Shown here piece by piece: positions 14,737 to 21,210 of a stretch of 59,407 nt of DNA. The stretch spans positions 1 to 59,407 of the IMG/VR virus record IMGVR_UViG_3300042375_000244. One strand, written 5' to 3'. The notes below the pieces were generated by a model. That model was not told the origin of the DNA, made no database searches, and was given only the letters and a program-made list of their open reading frames with translations. The first letter of the stretch is position 1. Every line of letters starts with the position of its first letter. The position numbers and the translations under genes are program-made. The DNA is from a virus.

Positions 14737-15435
14737 TTGGCTTCGTCAGACCCGAAACGACGCATCCCGATCACGGCCCTAAGGGTCATGGGTGAGCGGG
14801 CTTATGGACTAACGGCAAAGCAGGAGACCTTCTGCTTGAACTATGCCGCTGGCAATATCACGCAGACGGAGGCGGCGCGCCGGGCTGGGTTTTCGAACCC
14901 GGCTTTTGCTGCGTCACGGTTTCTGAACGGGCGCGACTACCCTCACGTCCTGCGCCGGATTGTGGAGCTGAAGCACGAGCTGTCACGCCGGTTCGAAGTG
15001 ACCTTTGAGAACCATGTAAAGAAGCTGGCAGAGATGCGAGACATGGCCTTGGCTGACAAGAACTACTCTGCTGCCATCGCGGCAGAGAAGAACCGTGGTC
15101 AGGTGGCCGGGCTGTATATCGCACGGCACGAGATCATGATCGGCAAGATCGACCAGATGAGCCGCGAGGAGGTGCTGGCCGAGATTGAGAAGCTGCATCA
15201 GGAATACCCTGCTCTCGCGGCAAACCCAGCACCCAAGCAAGACCTGTCACTGATCGAGGATGTAACCTTTGAAGAAGTCCTTGAACCCGTCCCCGATGAG
15301 GTTGGACATGAGCCGGACCGCCAAGAGCCTGAGTACCGAGGCCGGACTTTGGAAGAGCCTCCAAACCGCGACGACGAAGATGGTCCATTGGACGAGGATC
15401 GAAGCCCGCGTAGGCGCTGGCATCCCCGACCTTAA
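14737..15435 (+). CDS. terS: Terminase small subunit
   Basis: Recognises phage DNA and loads the large terminase at packaging. TTG start 14737 behind a strong GGAGGT. After a basic N terminus comes LTAKQETFCLNYAAGNITQT followed by EAARRAGFSN and a FLNGRDYPHVLRRI element, the helix-turn-helix pattern of Terminase_2/TerS proteins. A central helical region (residues about 80-150) is likely the oligomerisation part. The C-terminal 60 residues are acidic then Arg-rich and are overlapped by the next gene for 128 nt. It is separated from the large subunit by an inverted accessory island of about 3 kb. Confidence 0.85.
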   Translation: MASSDPKRRIPITALRVMGERAYGLTAKQETFCLNYAAGNITQTEAARRAGFSNPAFAASRFLNGRDYPHVLRRIVELKHELSRRFEVTFENHVKKLAEMRDMALADKNYSAAIAAEKNRGQVAGLYIARHEIMIGKIDQMSREEVLAEIEKLHQEYPALAANPAPKQDLSLIEDVTFEEVLEPVPDEVGHEPDRQEPEYRGRTLEEPPNRDDEDGPLDEDRSPRRRWHPRP

Positions 15436-15739
15436 CGGCGCGATGACGGACCTTGAGTTCTGGCTGGAGCTGAAGGTCGTAAAAACTGTCAGCTTCAAGA
15501 CCGAGGGCTTGTGGAGACCCGCACAGGTGGCGTGGCAGATGAAGCGCGCCGCATCCACGCCTGACAGGATCTGGAATCTTGTCAGCCACCCGGCGGGCCA
15601 GTCTGTCAGATTGTACCGGGGCGACAAGGTGATGAATCTAAACCGTGGGATGGACGCGGTGACGGACTTTGAAACGCACCTTCCTCCGAACTGGTTCGCG
15701 ATGTTGGATTTCATCCGGAGGCGTAATGACAAAACGTAA
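15308..15739 (+). CDS. PDDEXK/VRR-NUC-like nuclease, 143 aa
   Basis: Start at ATG 15308, with GAGG 7 nt upstream, within the terminase gene in another frame. The motif RIEARVGAGIPDLNG, then EFWLELKVVK, gives the catalytic E...D...ExK layout of PDDEXK endonucleases of the VRR-NUC or Holliday-resolvase type. A TRIE element and a GxPDLN turn are characteristic of phage members. It probably trims branched DNA before or during packaging, which its place between terS and a regulator fits. Confidence 0.8.
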   Translation: MSRTAKSLSTEAGLWKSLQTATTKMVHWTRIEARVGAGIPDLNGAMTDLEFWLELKVVKTVSFKTEGLWRPAQVAWQMKRAASTPDRIWNLVSHPAGQSVRLYRGDKVMNLNRGMDAVTDFETHLPPNWFAMLDFIRRRNDKT

Positions 15740-16106
15740 CCCTGTCAGCTTTAGCATAGCTGTGCCGCAAGATTTTTATGATTTCATGAACGTGGCAATC
15801 ATCCACGCAAGGCAGACCCGCAACATCAAGATCTCAAGGCGGCGCGTCTGTCTGGCGTCAGGTCTGTCACACGCGACCCTGTTTGAAGCGGAAAAGCGCC
15901 AGCGCGACCTGTCTTTTGGAACGATCATACGATGCTGCACGGTGCTGGGATACGAACTCAAACTTGTCAGGTTGCCGCCGCCACGCGCGATTGCGGAATA
16001 TGACGAGGCAATCCGAGAGCGGCCCGGCGCGCGCAAGAAAAAGCCGACCGGAGGCGTGAACTTTTTCAAAAAGAAAAACACCGCACCTCCGGAAGAGGCG
16101 CGGTGA
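15726..16106 (+). CDS. XRE-type helix-turn-helix protein, 126 aa
   Basis: ATG 15726 with GGAGG upstream. Residues about 38-75 (RRRVCLASGLSHATLFEAEK then FGTIIRCCTVLGYELKLV) fit the Cro/CI helix-turn-helix as found in HipB-like antitoxins. The C-terminal tail is basic (KKKPTGG, FKKKN). It overlaps the nuclease by 14 nt. No toxin partner is adjacent, so it is more likely a phage regulator than an antitoxin. Confidence 0.78.
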   Translation: MTKRNPVSFSIAVPQDFYDFMNVAIIHARQTRNIKISRRRVCLASGLSHATLFEAEKRQRDLSFGTIIRCCTVLGYELKLVRLPPPRAIAEYDEAIRERPGARKKKPTGGVNFFKKKNTAPPEEAR

Positions 16107-16174
16107 CGGTCGGTTTCCAGTGAAAGGGCGCGGTGACGGTCGATTCCTAAGGGCGCGGTGACGGTCGATTCCCA
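16098..16174. repeat. Three short direct repeats between convergent genes
   Basis: The unit GCGCGGTGACGGTCG occurs at 16098, 16128 and 16153 (periods 30 and 25), followed each time by a near-copy of ATTCC. It spans the 3' ends of the XRE gene and of the 71-residue leftward gene. Confidence 0.8.
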
Positions 16175-16362
16175 GAGGGCAGGCTATGGCGAAGGTGAAG
16201 CTCGGCCTCGCGCGCGTCCGCGTGAAAGGCCAGCGTGCCGGAGGGCGTCAGGCTGCGCCATTGCTGGCGCGTCGGGGAGTAGGCGAACCAACCTAGTGCG
16301 TCGCCGTTGTCGGCTGTTACGATGCTCGGTTCTTGGTCGCCGTTGTGTGCGTTCTCGTCCAT
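16147..16362 (-). CDS. Hypothetical protein, 71 aa
   Basis: Start at ATG 16362 (MDENAHNGDQEPS) behind AGGAGACC. The middle reads TADNGDALGWFAYSPTRQQW then a LAFHADAREAELHL helix, a small alpha/beta arrangement. Its leader is almost identical to that of the neighbouring 59-residue gene. The C-terminal residues fall inside the direct repeats. Family unknown. Confidence 0.65.
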   Translation of the reverse strand: MDENAHNGDQEPSIVTADNGDALGWFAYSPTRQQWRSLTPSGTLAFHADAREAELHLRHSLPSGNRPSPRP

Positions 16363-16392
16363 GGGATAGGTCTCCTGCGCCTTCGGCGCGTT
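16360..16392 (-). promoter_or_regulatory. Hairpin leader, copy 1
   Basis: In the coding sense, GCGCC-GAA-GGCGC forms a 5-bp GC stem directly before AGGAGA, the ribosome site of the 71-residue gene. The 33-nt block is a near-identical copy of 16590-16622, and the only two differences fall in the loop. Confidence 0.7.
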
Positions 16393-16412
16393 AGTAGGGG
16401 TGGGCGCGTTGC

Positions 16413-16592
16413 TCAGGCTTCGCACGTGTCCCACGGTGCGCCGCAGGCCTCCGCAAGCTCGTTGTTTGCGTCAAGGGTGCGTATCCGTTCAAGCAAAGCT
16501 TCGCGGAGCATTTCGGACGTAACGTCCGAAGCGTCCTCGCGATCCGTCTCCAATGAGAAAGCAAGTTCGAAAGCGTGGTTGAAGCGGGCCAT
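16413..16592 (-). CDS. Conserved-type small acidic protein, 59 aa
   Basis: ATG 16592 to TGA 16415-16413, with AGGAGACC as ribosome site. The sequence MARFNHAFELAFSLETDRED, then VTSEMLREALLERIRTL, ending CGAPWDTCEA, belongs to a recurring family of tiny proteins in alphaproteobacterial phages and plasmids. Family members share an FxHaFdfAFSv start, a VTpemLR-AL helix and a final aVGAPFDTYE. Function unknown. Confidence 0.78.
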   Translation of the reverse strand: MARFNHAFELAFSLETDREDASDVTSEMLREALLERIRTLDANNELAEACGAPWDTCEA

Positions 16593-16622
16593 GGGATAGG
16601 TCTCCTGCGCCTCTGGCGCGTT
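16590..16622 (-). promoter_or_regulatory. Hairpin leader, copy 2
   Basis: Same 5-bp stem (GCGCC-AGA-GGCGC in coding sense) and same AGGAGA site as copy 1, in front of the 59-residue gene. Confidence 0.7.
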
Positions 16623-16638
16623 GTCTGGGGGTGTGGGT

Positions 16639-16660
16639 GCGCCCGACGATTGCCGGGCGC
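16639..16660 (-). terminator. Intercistronic GC hairpin
   Basis: GCGCCCG (16639-16645) pairs with CGGGCGC (16654-16660) over an 8-nt loop, just downstream of the vWA-like gene. No T-run follows in the leftward direction, so it could be an mRNA processing or attenuation hairpin rather than a full terminator. Confidence 0.35.
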
Positions 16661-16671
16661 TGGTGGGCTTC

Positions 16672-17583
16672 CTAGGCGGCCTCCTGAACGGGCGCGCCGC
16701 CGTGTTCCTTGAGCATGGTTTCCAGCCACAAGGCGGGGTTCTTGATCGTTGCGTCGTCCATATGCGCCGCGCCGATATAAAGGCTGGCGGCTGCGTCGGG
16801 GATTGCGCGGGCTAGGATTGCGTGCGCGTGCGCGCGGATTGCGTCTTGGCCTCCCCTGTACGGCCAGTGTAGATTTTGCGTGTCTACTGGCGCGCCCGTG
16901 ACTTCATAGGCTGCGCCATAGTATAGGCTCCGCGCCGTGCTGGTGTGGCATAGCATGTGCGCTGCGCGGGCAAGGTCCAGCGGGGCGGTGTCCATACGCG
17001 TGAATATGTGACAGGCGTCATGGCGTCGCTGGTCCCGCAGATGTCCCGCCGTTACGCTGACGCCAACATATAGCGAGACCGGGCGGGCGGCTGACAGAAG
17101 GCGCACGAGCGCCAAGATTGCGGCGCCTCGCTTTTCAAGGTCAACGCTGTCGATGCCTGCGCTGCTGGCAATGTCCACAATGATTGCGAGCGGTGCTTGG
17201 TCGCTGCTGATGCGCTGACGCTGACGCATTGCCAGCGGGTGGCCTGCCAGTGCTGCCGGGACGCACGGGACGCCCCCGGCGACTGCTGCAACCGTGCGCC
17301 AGCGCCGCGAGACTAGGTGCAAGGCCTCGAAGCGGGTCAAAAACTCATCGGAGCGCGCGACAATGGCGGGGTTTCCCTCGCGGAGGCAGCGCATGCTGGC
17401 GTCGAATGACAGCCCGCCGCGCCACGCGTCGCCCTTGTCCGAACGGGCGGGGCGCGCCTTGTTGACGCTCTTGAAAAGCGTCGCCGTCTGCGTCATGTCG
17501 CCAATGGCGTATGTGTCGAGCGTCGTCTTGCATCCATCGCGCGCCGCTATGGCGTCGATTGCAGGAAGCGTGAACTTGTGCAT
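16672..17583 (-). CDS. vWA-like partner protein of the AAA+ ATPase (DUF7192-like), 303 aa
   Basis: Start at ATG 17583 behind GAGGGGG; a TTG at 17598 is in frame but less likely. The centre reads APLAIIVDIASSAGIDSVD, then RGAAILALVRLLSAARPVSL and YVGVSV. This resembles the first strand and metal site of a von Willebrand A domain, but the usual DxSxS is DIASS here, so metal binding is doubtful. MoxR/CobS-type ATPases are habitually paired with vWA proteins, and this gene lies immediately downstream of such an ATPase. I infer a chaperone-like complex; the substrate is unknown. Confidence 0.65.
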   Translation of the reverse strand: MHKFTLPAIDAIAARDGCKTTLDTYAIGDMTQTATLFKSVNKARPARSDKGDAWRGGLSFDASMRCLREGNPAIVARSDEFLTRFEALHLVSRRWRTVAAVAGGVPCVPAALAGHPLAMRQRQRISSDQAPLAIIVDIASSAGIDSVDLEKRGAAILALVRLLSAARPVSLYVGVSVTAGHLRDQRRHDACHIFTRMDTAPLDLARAAHMLCHTSTARSLYYGAAYEVTGAPVDTQNLHWPYRGGQDAIRAHAHAILARAIPDAAASLYIGAAHMDDATIKNPALWLETMLKEHGGAPVQEAA

Positions 17584-17584
17584 C

Positions 17585-18976
17585 TTAGACCCCCTCAATC
17601 ATGCGGCGCTGGTCGGCGCTCAACCCGGCGAGATAGGTTAAGTCGGCTGCTTCGTCGCTCGTAAAGCCCGCAGCGATAAGTGCCGCGCCCGCTTGCATCT
17701 GGCGCAAGTCAATCAGATGCTTGAGACCCACGGCGCGGGCGCGCTCGCGTGCTGCTTGTACGCGCCGCGCAAATGCCGCATCGCCAGAGATTGCAACCTC
17801 CAGCGCCGGGTCTGCATCCCACTGGAGCTTGACCGGAAAGCGTGACAGAAAAGCAGCGTCGAGGCGATTGCGCCCGACAAAATCAGCCGTCGCGCCTGTC
17901 CCGTGCGTGTTACCTGCGCCGATGATGACGCAATCCCGATGCCGCGCGACCATACCATCAGGAAAGCCCGCATATCCGTTCGCGAGCGCCGCGTTGAGCG
18001 CCAGCGTTACGCCTGCATCCCAGCTATCAAGCTCATCAAGGATAACCAGCCCGCCCTTTTCAAACGCATCCCGGAAAGGCGTCCGATGTGTCCGTCCGTG
18101 CGCGTCCGTAAAGCCCAAAAGCTCATGCGACATGCTCATCGCGCCGTGCGCGTAGTACTCCAGCCCAAGCGCGCTCGCTACCTGATGCGCCGCGTGGGTC
18201 TTGCCGGTGCCGGTCGGCCCGACTAACATCGCGTTTGGCGTATAGCCTGAGGTCATACGCGACGAGCATGTGCGGAGTAGGCGCGCAAGCTGCGGGTGCG
18301 TGTGTCCCTCGGTTTTGCCGGTTGTGCCGTCGTGCCGGGCAACCTCGATCCGGACGGTCTGCACGTTCTCAAGGCGGCGCTCGACGATGCGCGTAATCTC
18401 GGGCGCCAGCGCGCCGAGGATGTGCGGCAACACCATCGCGCCAAGTGCTGCGCCTGCCGGGTCGGCGGCTGTCACGGCTGCATCTGGCACGACTGCCGGA
18501 GGCGTCGTGGTCGTGGTCGTGGCCGTCTGCGCCTGTCCTGTTTTCGCGGCGCGTGCCGCCTGTCCCTGTTCGGTGGCGCGTATTAGGCACATATACTGCG
18601 CCGACGTTGCCGCGCCGTTTTGTTTGTTTTGAACCGTGTCAATTATGCTGTCACATTTGACGTTCTCCGCGCCGTCCCATGGCAGGAAGGAGCGGATCTC
18701 TCTGTAACCTTCAACGGCTGCGGCAAATGTCGCCGCGTCTATGTTGCGTTCCTTCATGTTGTCCTCCTGCGTTGTGGTGTTGCTCGCCTCTGCTGCTGCG
18801 AGCACGGCGTAGATGTCAATTCCAAGAGCCTTGCAGGCTGCAATGCACTCTGTCGTGCCAAGGCTGCTGGCGTCCAATCCGTGTTCGCGCCGGTAGGCGG
18901 TCCAGCCGTGGTGGCTGGTGATCGCCCGGCGCACGATTGATCGGCGCGCTACTCCTAAAATAATCTGGTCGCTCAT
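17585..18976 (-). CDS. AAA+ ATPase, MoxR/CobS type, 463 aa
   Basis: ATP-driven remodelling protein. Walker A GPTGTGKT at 253-260 (K259), Walker B VILDELD with D314-E315, a sensor-1-like GAGNTHG and an arginine-rich sensor-2 region place it in the AAA_5/MoxR-CobS group. Residues 1-73 form a separate helical, HTH-like region (YRREHGLDASSLGTTECIAA); a Thr/Pro linker lies near 155. ATG 18976 has AGAAAGGG upstream. A second in-frame ATG at 18757 (Met74) has a perfect AGGAGG 5 nt upstream, so a 390-residue shorter form is probably made as well. First gene of a self-contained leftward island with its own promoter. Confidence 0.85.
   Translation of the reverse strand: MSDQIILGVARRSIVRRAITSHHGWTAYRREHGLDASSLGTTECIAACKALGIDIYAVLAAAEASNTTTQEDNMKERNIDAATFAAAVEGYREIRSFLPWDGAENVKCDSIIDTVQNKQNGAATSAQYMCLIRATEQGQAARAAKTGQAQTATTTTTTPPAVVPDAAVTAADPAGAALGAMVLPHILGALAPEITRIVERRLENVQTVRIEVARHDGTTGKTEGHTHPQLARLLRTCSSRMTSGYTPNAMLVGPTGTGKTHAAHQVASALGLEYYAHGAMSMSHELLGFTDAHGRTHRTPFRDAFEKGGLVILDELDSWDAGVTLALNAALANGYAGFPDGMVARHRDCVIIGAGNTHGTGATADFVGRNRLDAAFLSRFPVKLQWDADPALEVAISGDAAFARRVQAARERARAVGLKHLIDLRQMQAGAALIAAGFTSDEAADLTYLAGLSADQRRMIEGV
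18757..18768 (-). promoter_or_regulatory. Internal translation start within the AAA+ gene
   Basis: AGGAGG (18768-18763), five bases, then an in-frame ATG (18757-18755) at codon 74. It is a better Shine-Dalgarno than that of the full-length start. Confidence 0.6.
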
Positions 18977-19008
18977 GACTTACCCTTTCTCGGCTTAGTC
19001 TACGGTTC

Positions 19009-19038
19009 ATCCTATTTCAGCGCCGCGTCGGCTGTCAA
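19009..19038 (-). promoter_or_regulatory. Sigma70-like promoter of the AAA+ island
   Basis: Leftward TTGACA (19038-19033), 18-nt spacer, TAGGAT (19014-19009), 33 nt upstream of the ATPase start. The best promoter match in the genome. Confidence 0.6.
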
Positions 19039-19046
19039 CCAAATTG

Positions 19047-19078
19047 GATGCTGATTTTTAAAAATGTTGGTCAGCATC
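19047..19078. repeat. Inverted repeat, candidate operator
   Basis: GATGCTGA (19047-19054) and TCAGCATC (19071-19078) are perfect complements around a 16-nt spacer containing TTTTTAAAAA. It sits 9 bp upstream of the ATPase -35, a location suited to an activator or repressor. Confidence 0.6.
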
Positions 19079-19187
19079 ACTGACCTAACTAACTCCCAGC
19101 CCCGCCCCCTCATCTCCGAACCAAATCCACCAGGTCAGTCCACCTGGTCGCCGGTCCAAGATCCCCTCACCATTGCGCCCGGTCCGT

Positions 19188-19355
19188 GATCTGTCAGCCG
19201 GTAATCTGACAAAAGCCCCACGATTATCTGACACCGATCTGTCAGCCGGCAAACTGTCAGCGTCTTGTCACCGGCCCACGCCCCCTGCTGTTCTGTCAGT
19301 GGTCGATGATCGACGGAGGCTGTCAGGCTGTCAGCGGCTGTCAGGCGGCTGTCAC
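19188..19355 (+). repeat. Iteron-like cluster of CTGTCAG
   Basis: Seven exact CTGTCAG copies, all in the same orientation, at 19191, 19239, 19254, 19293, 19320, 19328 and 19338, plus CTGTCAC at 19349 and CTGACA at 19206 and 19228. The 14-mer GATCTGTCAGCCGG occurs twice (19188 and 19236). The same heptamer is dispersed through the rest of the genome. Confidence 0.85.
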
Positions 19356-19369
19356 GGGTCCCTTGCCCC

Positions 19370-19400
19370 TTGACCTCTGCCCATGGTGTAACGTTATAAC
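19370..19400 (+). promoter_or_regulatory. Possible rightward late promoter
   Basis: TTGACC (19370-19375), 19-nt spacer, TATAAC (19395-19400). The spacer is long and the leader to the terminase would be about 340 nt, so this is tentative. Confidence 0.25.
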
Positions 19401-19608
19401 ATAGGCGACCCCCCTAAACGGGGCGCGTCGCGCACGGACGCACATATATCACTGTTTGTCTCGCTAAATCAGCAACTTCCAGAGGTCCATGGTCCAGGTA
19501 CAGTTTACTCCGGTTTTCCAAACCCCCACCCAACCACCTCTGCAAACCTCACCCCCGTAAACCAAACAAACCCCTCAAGGGACCCTACCCCCACCCCCAT
19601 CAAAAAAA

Positions 19609-19624
19609 TGTTTCACGTGAAACA
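19609..19624. promoter_or_regulatory. parS centromere site (perfect palindrome)
   Basis: TGTTTCACGTGAAACA is the consensus chromosomal parS bound by ParB across most bacteria, and symmetry extends by one base on each side (19608-19625). It is non-coding, 119 bp upstream of the large terminase. The genome has no ParA or complete ParB, so host ParB is the obvious ligand. Confidence 0.88.
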
Positions 19625-19688
19625 TCGGACGGTGGTCAAATCTGCGGGATCTTTTTGCAATCACCATCCTGCTCTGCCCACGGCCCTC

Positions 19689-19729
19689 TAACCTTTACTT
19701 CTTAACCTTTTGTAAGTAGAACAAAGGTT
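19689..19729. repeat. AACCTTT elements upstream of the large terminase
   Basis: TAACCTTT at 19689-19696 and 19703-19710, with the complement AAAGGTT at 19723-19729. The second and third can form a 7-bp hairpin 14 nt before ATG 19744; they may be an operator or an mRNA leader structure. Confidence 0.5.
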
Positions 19730-19743
19730 CACGGAGATCTCTC

Positions 19744-21210
19744 ATGTCTGCATTGGAATTACTGCCTGATGAGGCTGCCAAGCGGTACGCGCAGCTTTTG
19801 GACCGTGCTGTTAAGATGACGAAGCAGGAGACGGCGCGGGAGAGCTTTATTGATTACGTGAAGTACGTGTGGCCGGGATTTGTGGCCGGGCGGCATCATA
19901 AGATTGTTGCTGACAAGCTGGAGCGTGTGGCTCGTGGCGAGTTAAAGCGTTTGATTATCAACATGCCGCCAAGGCATACGAAGTCTGAGTTTGCGAGCTT
20001 TTTGTTTCCCTCGTGGTTCATTGGGCGGATGCCGACGAAGAAGATCATGCAGGCGACGCATACTGCGGATTTGTCGGTTCGGTTTGGCCGCAAGGTCAGG
20101 AACCTGATGGACGGCGAGGACTACCATCAGGTGTTCCCGCAGGTGAAGTTGAGGGCGGACAGTAAGGCTGCTTATCGGTGGGAGACGGACGACGGCGGCG
20201 AGTATTACGCGGCGGGTGTTGGGTCGAACATTGCGGGTCGCGGCGCTGATTTGTTCATTGTGGACGACCCGCACTCGGAGCAGGACGCGCTATCGCCGAC
20301 GGCTTTGGATGCGGCGTGGGACTGGTATATGTCGGGACCTCGGCAGCGGTTGCAGCCGGGCGGGGCGATTGTTGTGGTTATGACTCGTTGGGGCGACAAG
20401 GACCTGACGGCGCGTTTGCTCAAGCAGCAGGCGACGGACCCGAAGGCTGACCAGTGGGAGATAGTCGAGTTTCCGGCGATCTTGGACTCTGGCAGATCTC
20501 TGTGGCCGGAGTATTGGAAGCTGGAGGAGTTGGAGAAGATCCGTGCGTCCATCAGTTCGTCGAAGTGGCAAGCGCAGTATATGCAGCAGCCGACTTCTGA
20601 CACGGCGGCGATTATCAAGCGGGACTGGTGGCAGATTTGGGAACCGGAGAAGGTGCCGCGTTTACAGTATGTTATGCAGTCTTACGATACGGCGTACCTG
20701 AAAACACGGACCTCTGACTTTACGGCGATACAGACGTGGGGTGTGTTTTACCCGAAGGAGGACTCGGGGCCGAACGTGATTCTTTTGGACGCTAGGAAAG
20801 GCCGGTGGGAGTTTCCTGAGCTGAAGCGGATTGCGTATGAAGAGTACAAGTATTGGGAGCCTGACACGATTTTGATTGAGGCGAAGGCTGCGGGTATGCC
20901 TCTGACGCAGGAGCTGCGGCAGATGGGAATACCTGTCGTGAACTTCTCGCCAAGCAGGGGCAACGACAAGCACGCGCGTGTTAATGCTGTAGCGCCTATG
21001 TTTGAGTCTGGTTTAGTGTGGAGGCCGGACGCTTCGTGGGCGGAGGAGGTCGTAGAGGAAATCGCGGCCTTCCCGTTTGCCGATCATGATGATATGGTCG
21101 ATTGTGCTACGCAGGCTTTGATGCGGTTCCGGCAGGGCGGGTTTGTGTCCCATCCTGATGATTACCAGATGGACGACGAACCACGGTCCACCAACAGGGT
21201 ATACTACTGA
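19744..21210 (+). CDS. terL: Terminase large subunit
   Basis: ATP-driven packaging motor and nuclease. The ATPase domain has a deviant Walker A MPPRHTKS (74-81, K80), usual in this TerL group, and Walker B LFIVDDPHSE with D174-D175. The RNase-H-type nuclease domain has D315 in SYDTAY and the late acidic cluster DHDDMVD (D447-D453). 488 residues is normal length. GGAG precedes ATG 19744. Its stop overlaps the portal start as TGATG. It is the first gene of the long morphogenesis operon. Confidence 0.95.
   Translation: MSALELLPDEAAKRYAQLLDRAVKMTKQETARESFIDYVKYVWPGFVAGRHHKIVADKLERVARGELKRLIINMPPRHTKSEFASFLFPSWFIGRMPTKKIMQATHTADLSVRFGRKVRNLMDGEDYHQVFPQVKLRADSKAAYRWETDDGGEYYAAGVGSNIAGRGADLFIVDDPHSEQDALSPTALDAAWDWYMSGPRQRLQPGGAIVVVMTRWGDKDLTARLLKQQATDPKADQWEIVEFPAILDSGRSLWPEYWKLEELEKIRASISSSKWQAQYMQQPTSDTAAIIKRDWWQIWEPEKVPRLQYVMQSYDTAYLKTRTSDFTAIQTWGVFYPKEDSGPNVILLDARKGRWEFPELKRIAYEEYKYWEPDTILIEAKAAGMPLTQELRQMGIPVVNFSPSRGNDKHARVNAVAPMFESGLVWRPDASWAEEVVEEIAAFPFADHDDMVDCATQALMRFRQGGFVSHPDDYQMDDEPRSTNRVYY

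Larger units (their letters stand above)
18977..19743. other. Divergent non-coding region with promoter, iteron-like cluster and parS
   Basis: 767 bp between the leftward ATPase and the rightward large terminase. From left to right: the ATPase promoter, an 8-bp-arm inverted repeat, a cluster of CTGTCAG repeats, a possible rightward promoter, a compound hairpin near 19405-19432 (CCCC/GGGG with an outer GCGAC/GTCGC), a strongly AC-rich, G-poor strand (about 19500-19607), a perfect parS and three copies of an AACCTTT element. No gene-sized frame with a ribosome site was seen. The layout resembles a plasmid origin-partition locus. Confidence 0.8.

Noticed and set aside
15726-16106. XRE-type gene as half of a toxin-antitoxin or as a lysogeny repressor
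   Set aside because: No toxin or integrase is adjacent and there is no typical repressor/Cro control region; called a generic regulator.
19370-19400. A confident late promoter for the terminase operon
   Set aside because: The spacer is 19 nt and the leader very long; kept only as a low-confidence feature.
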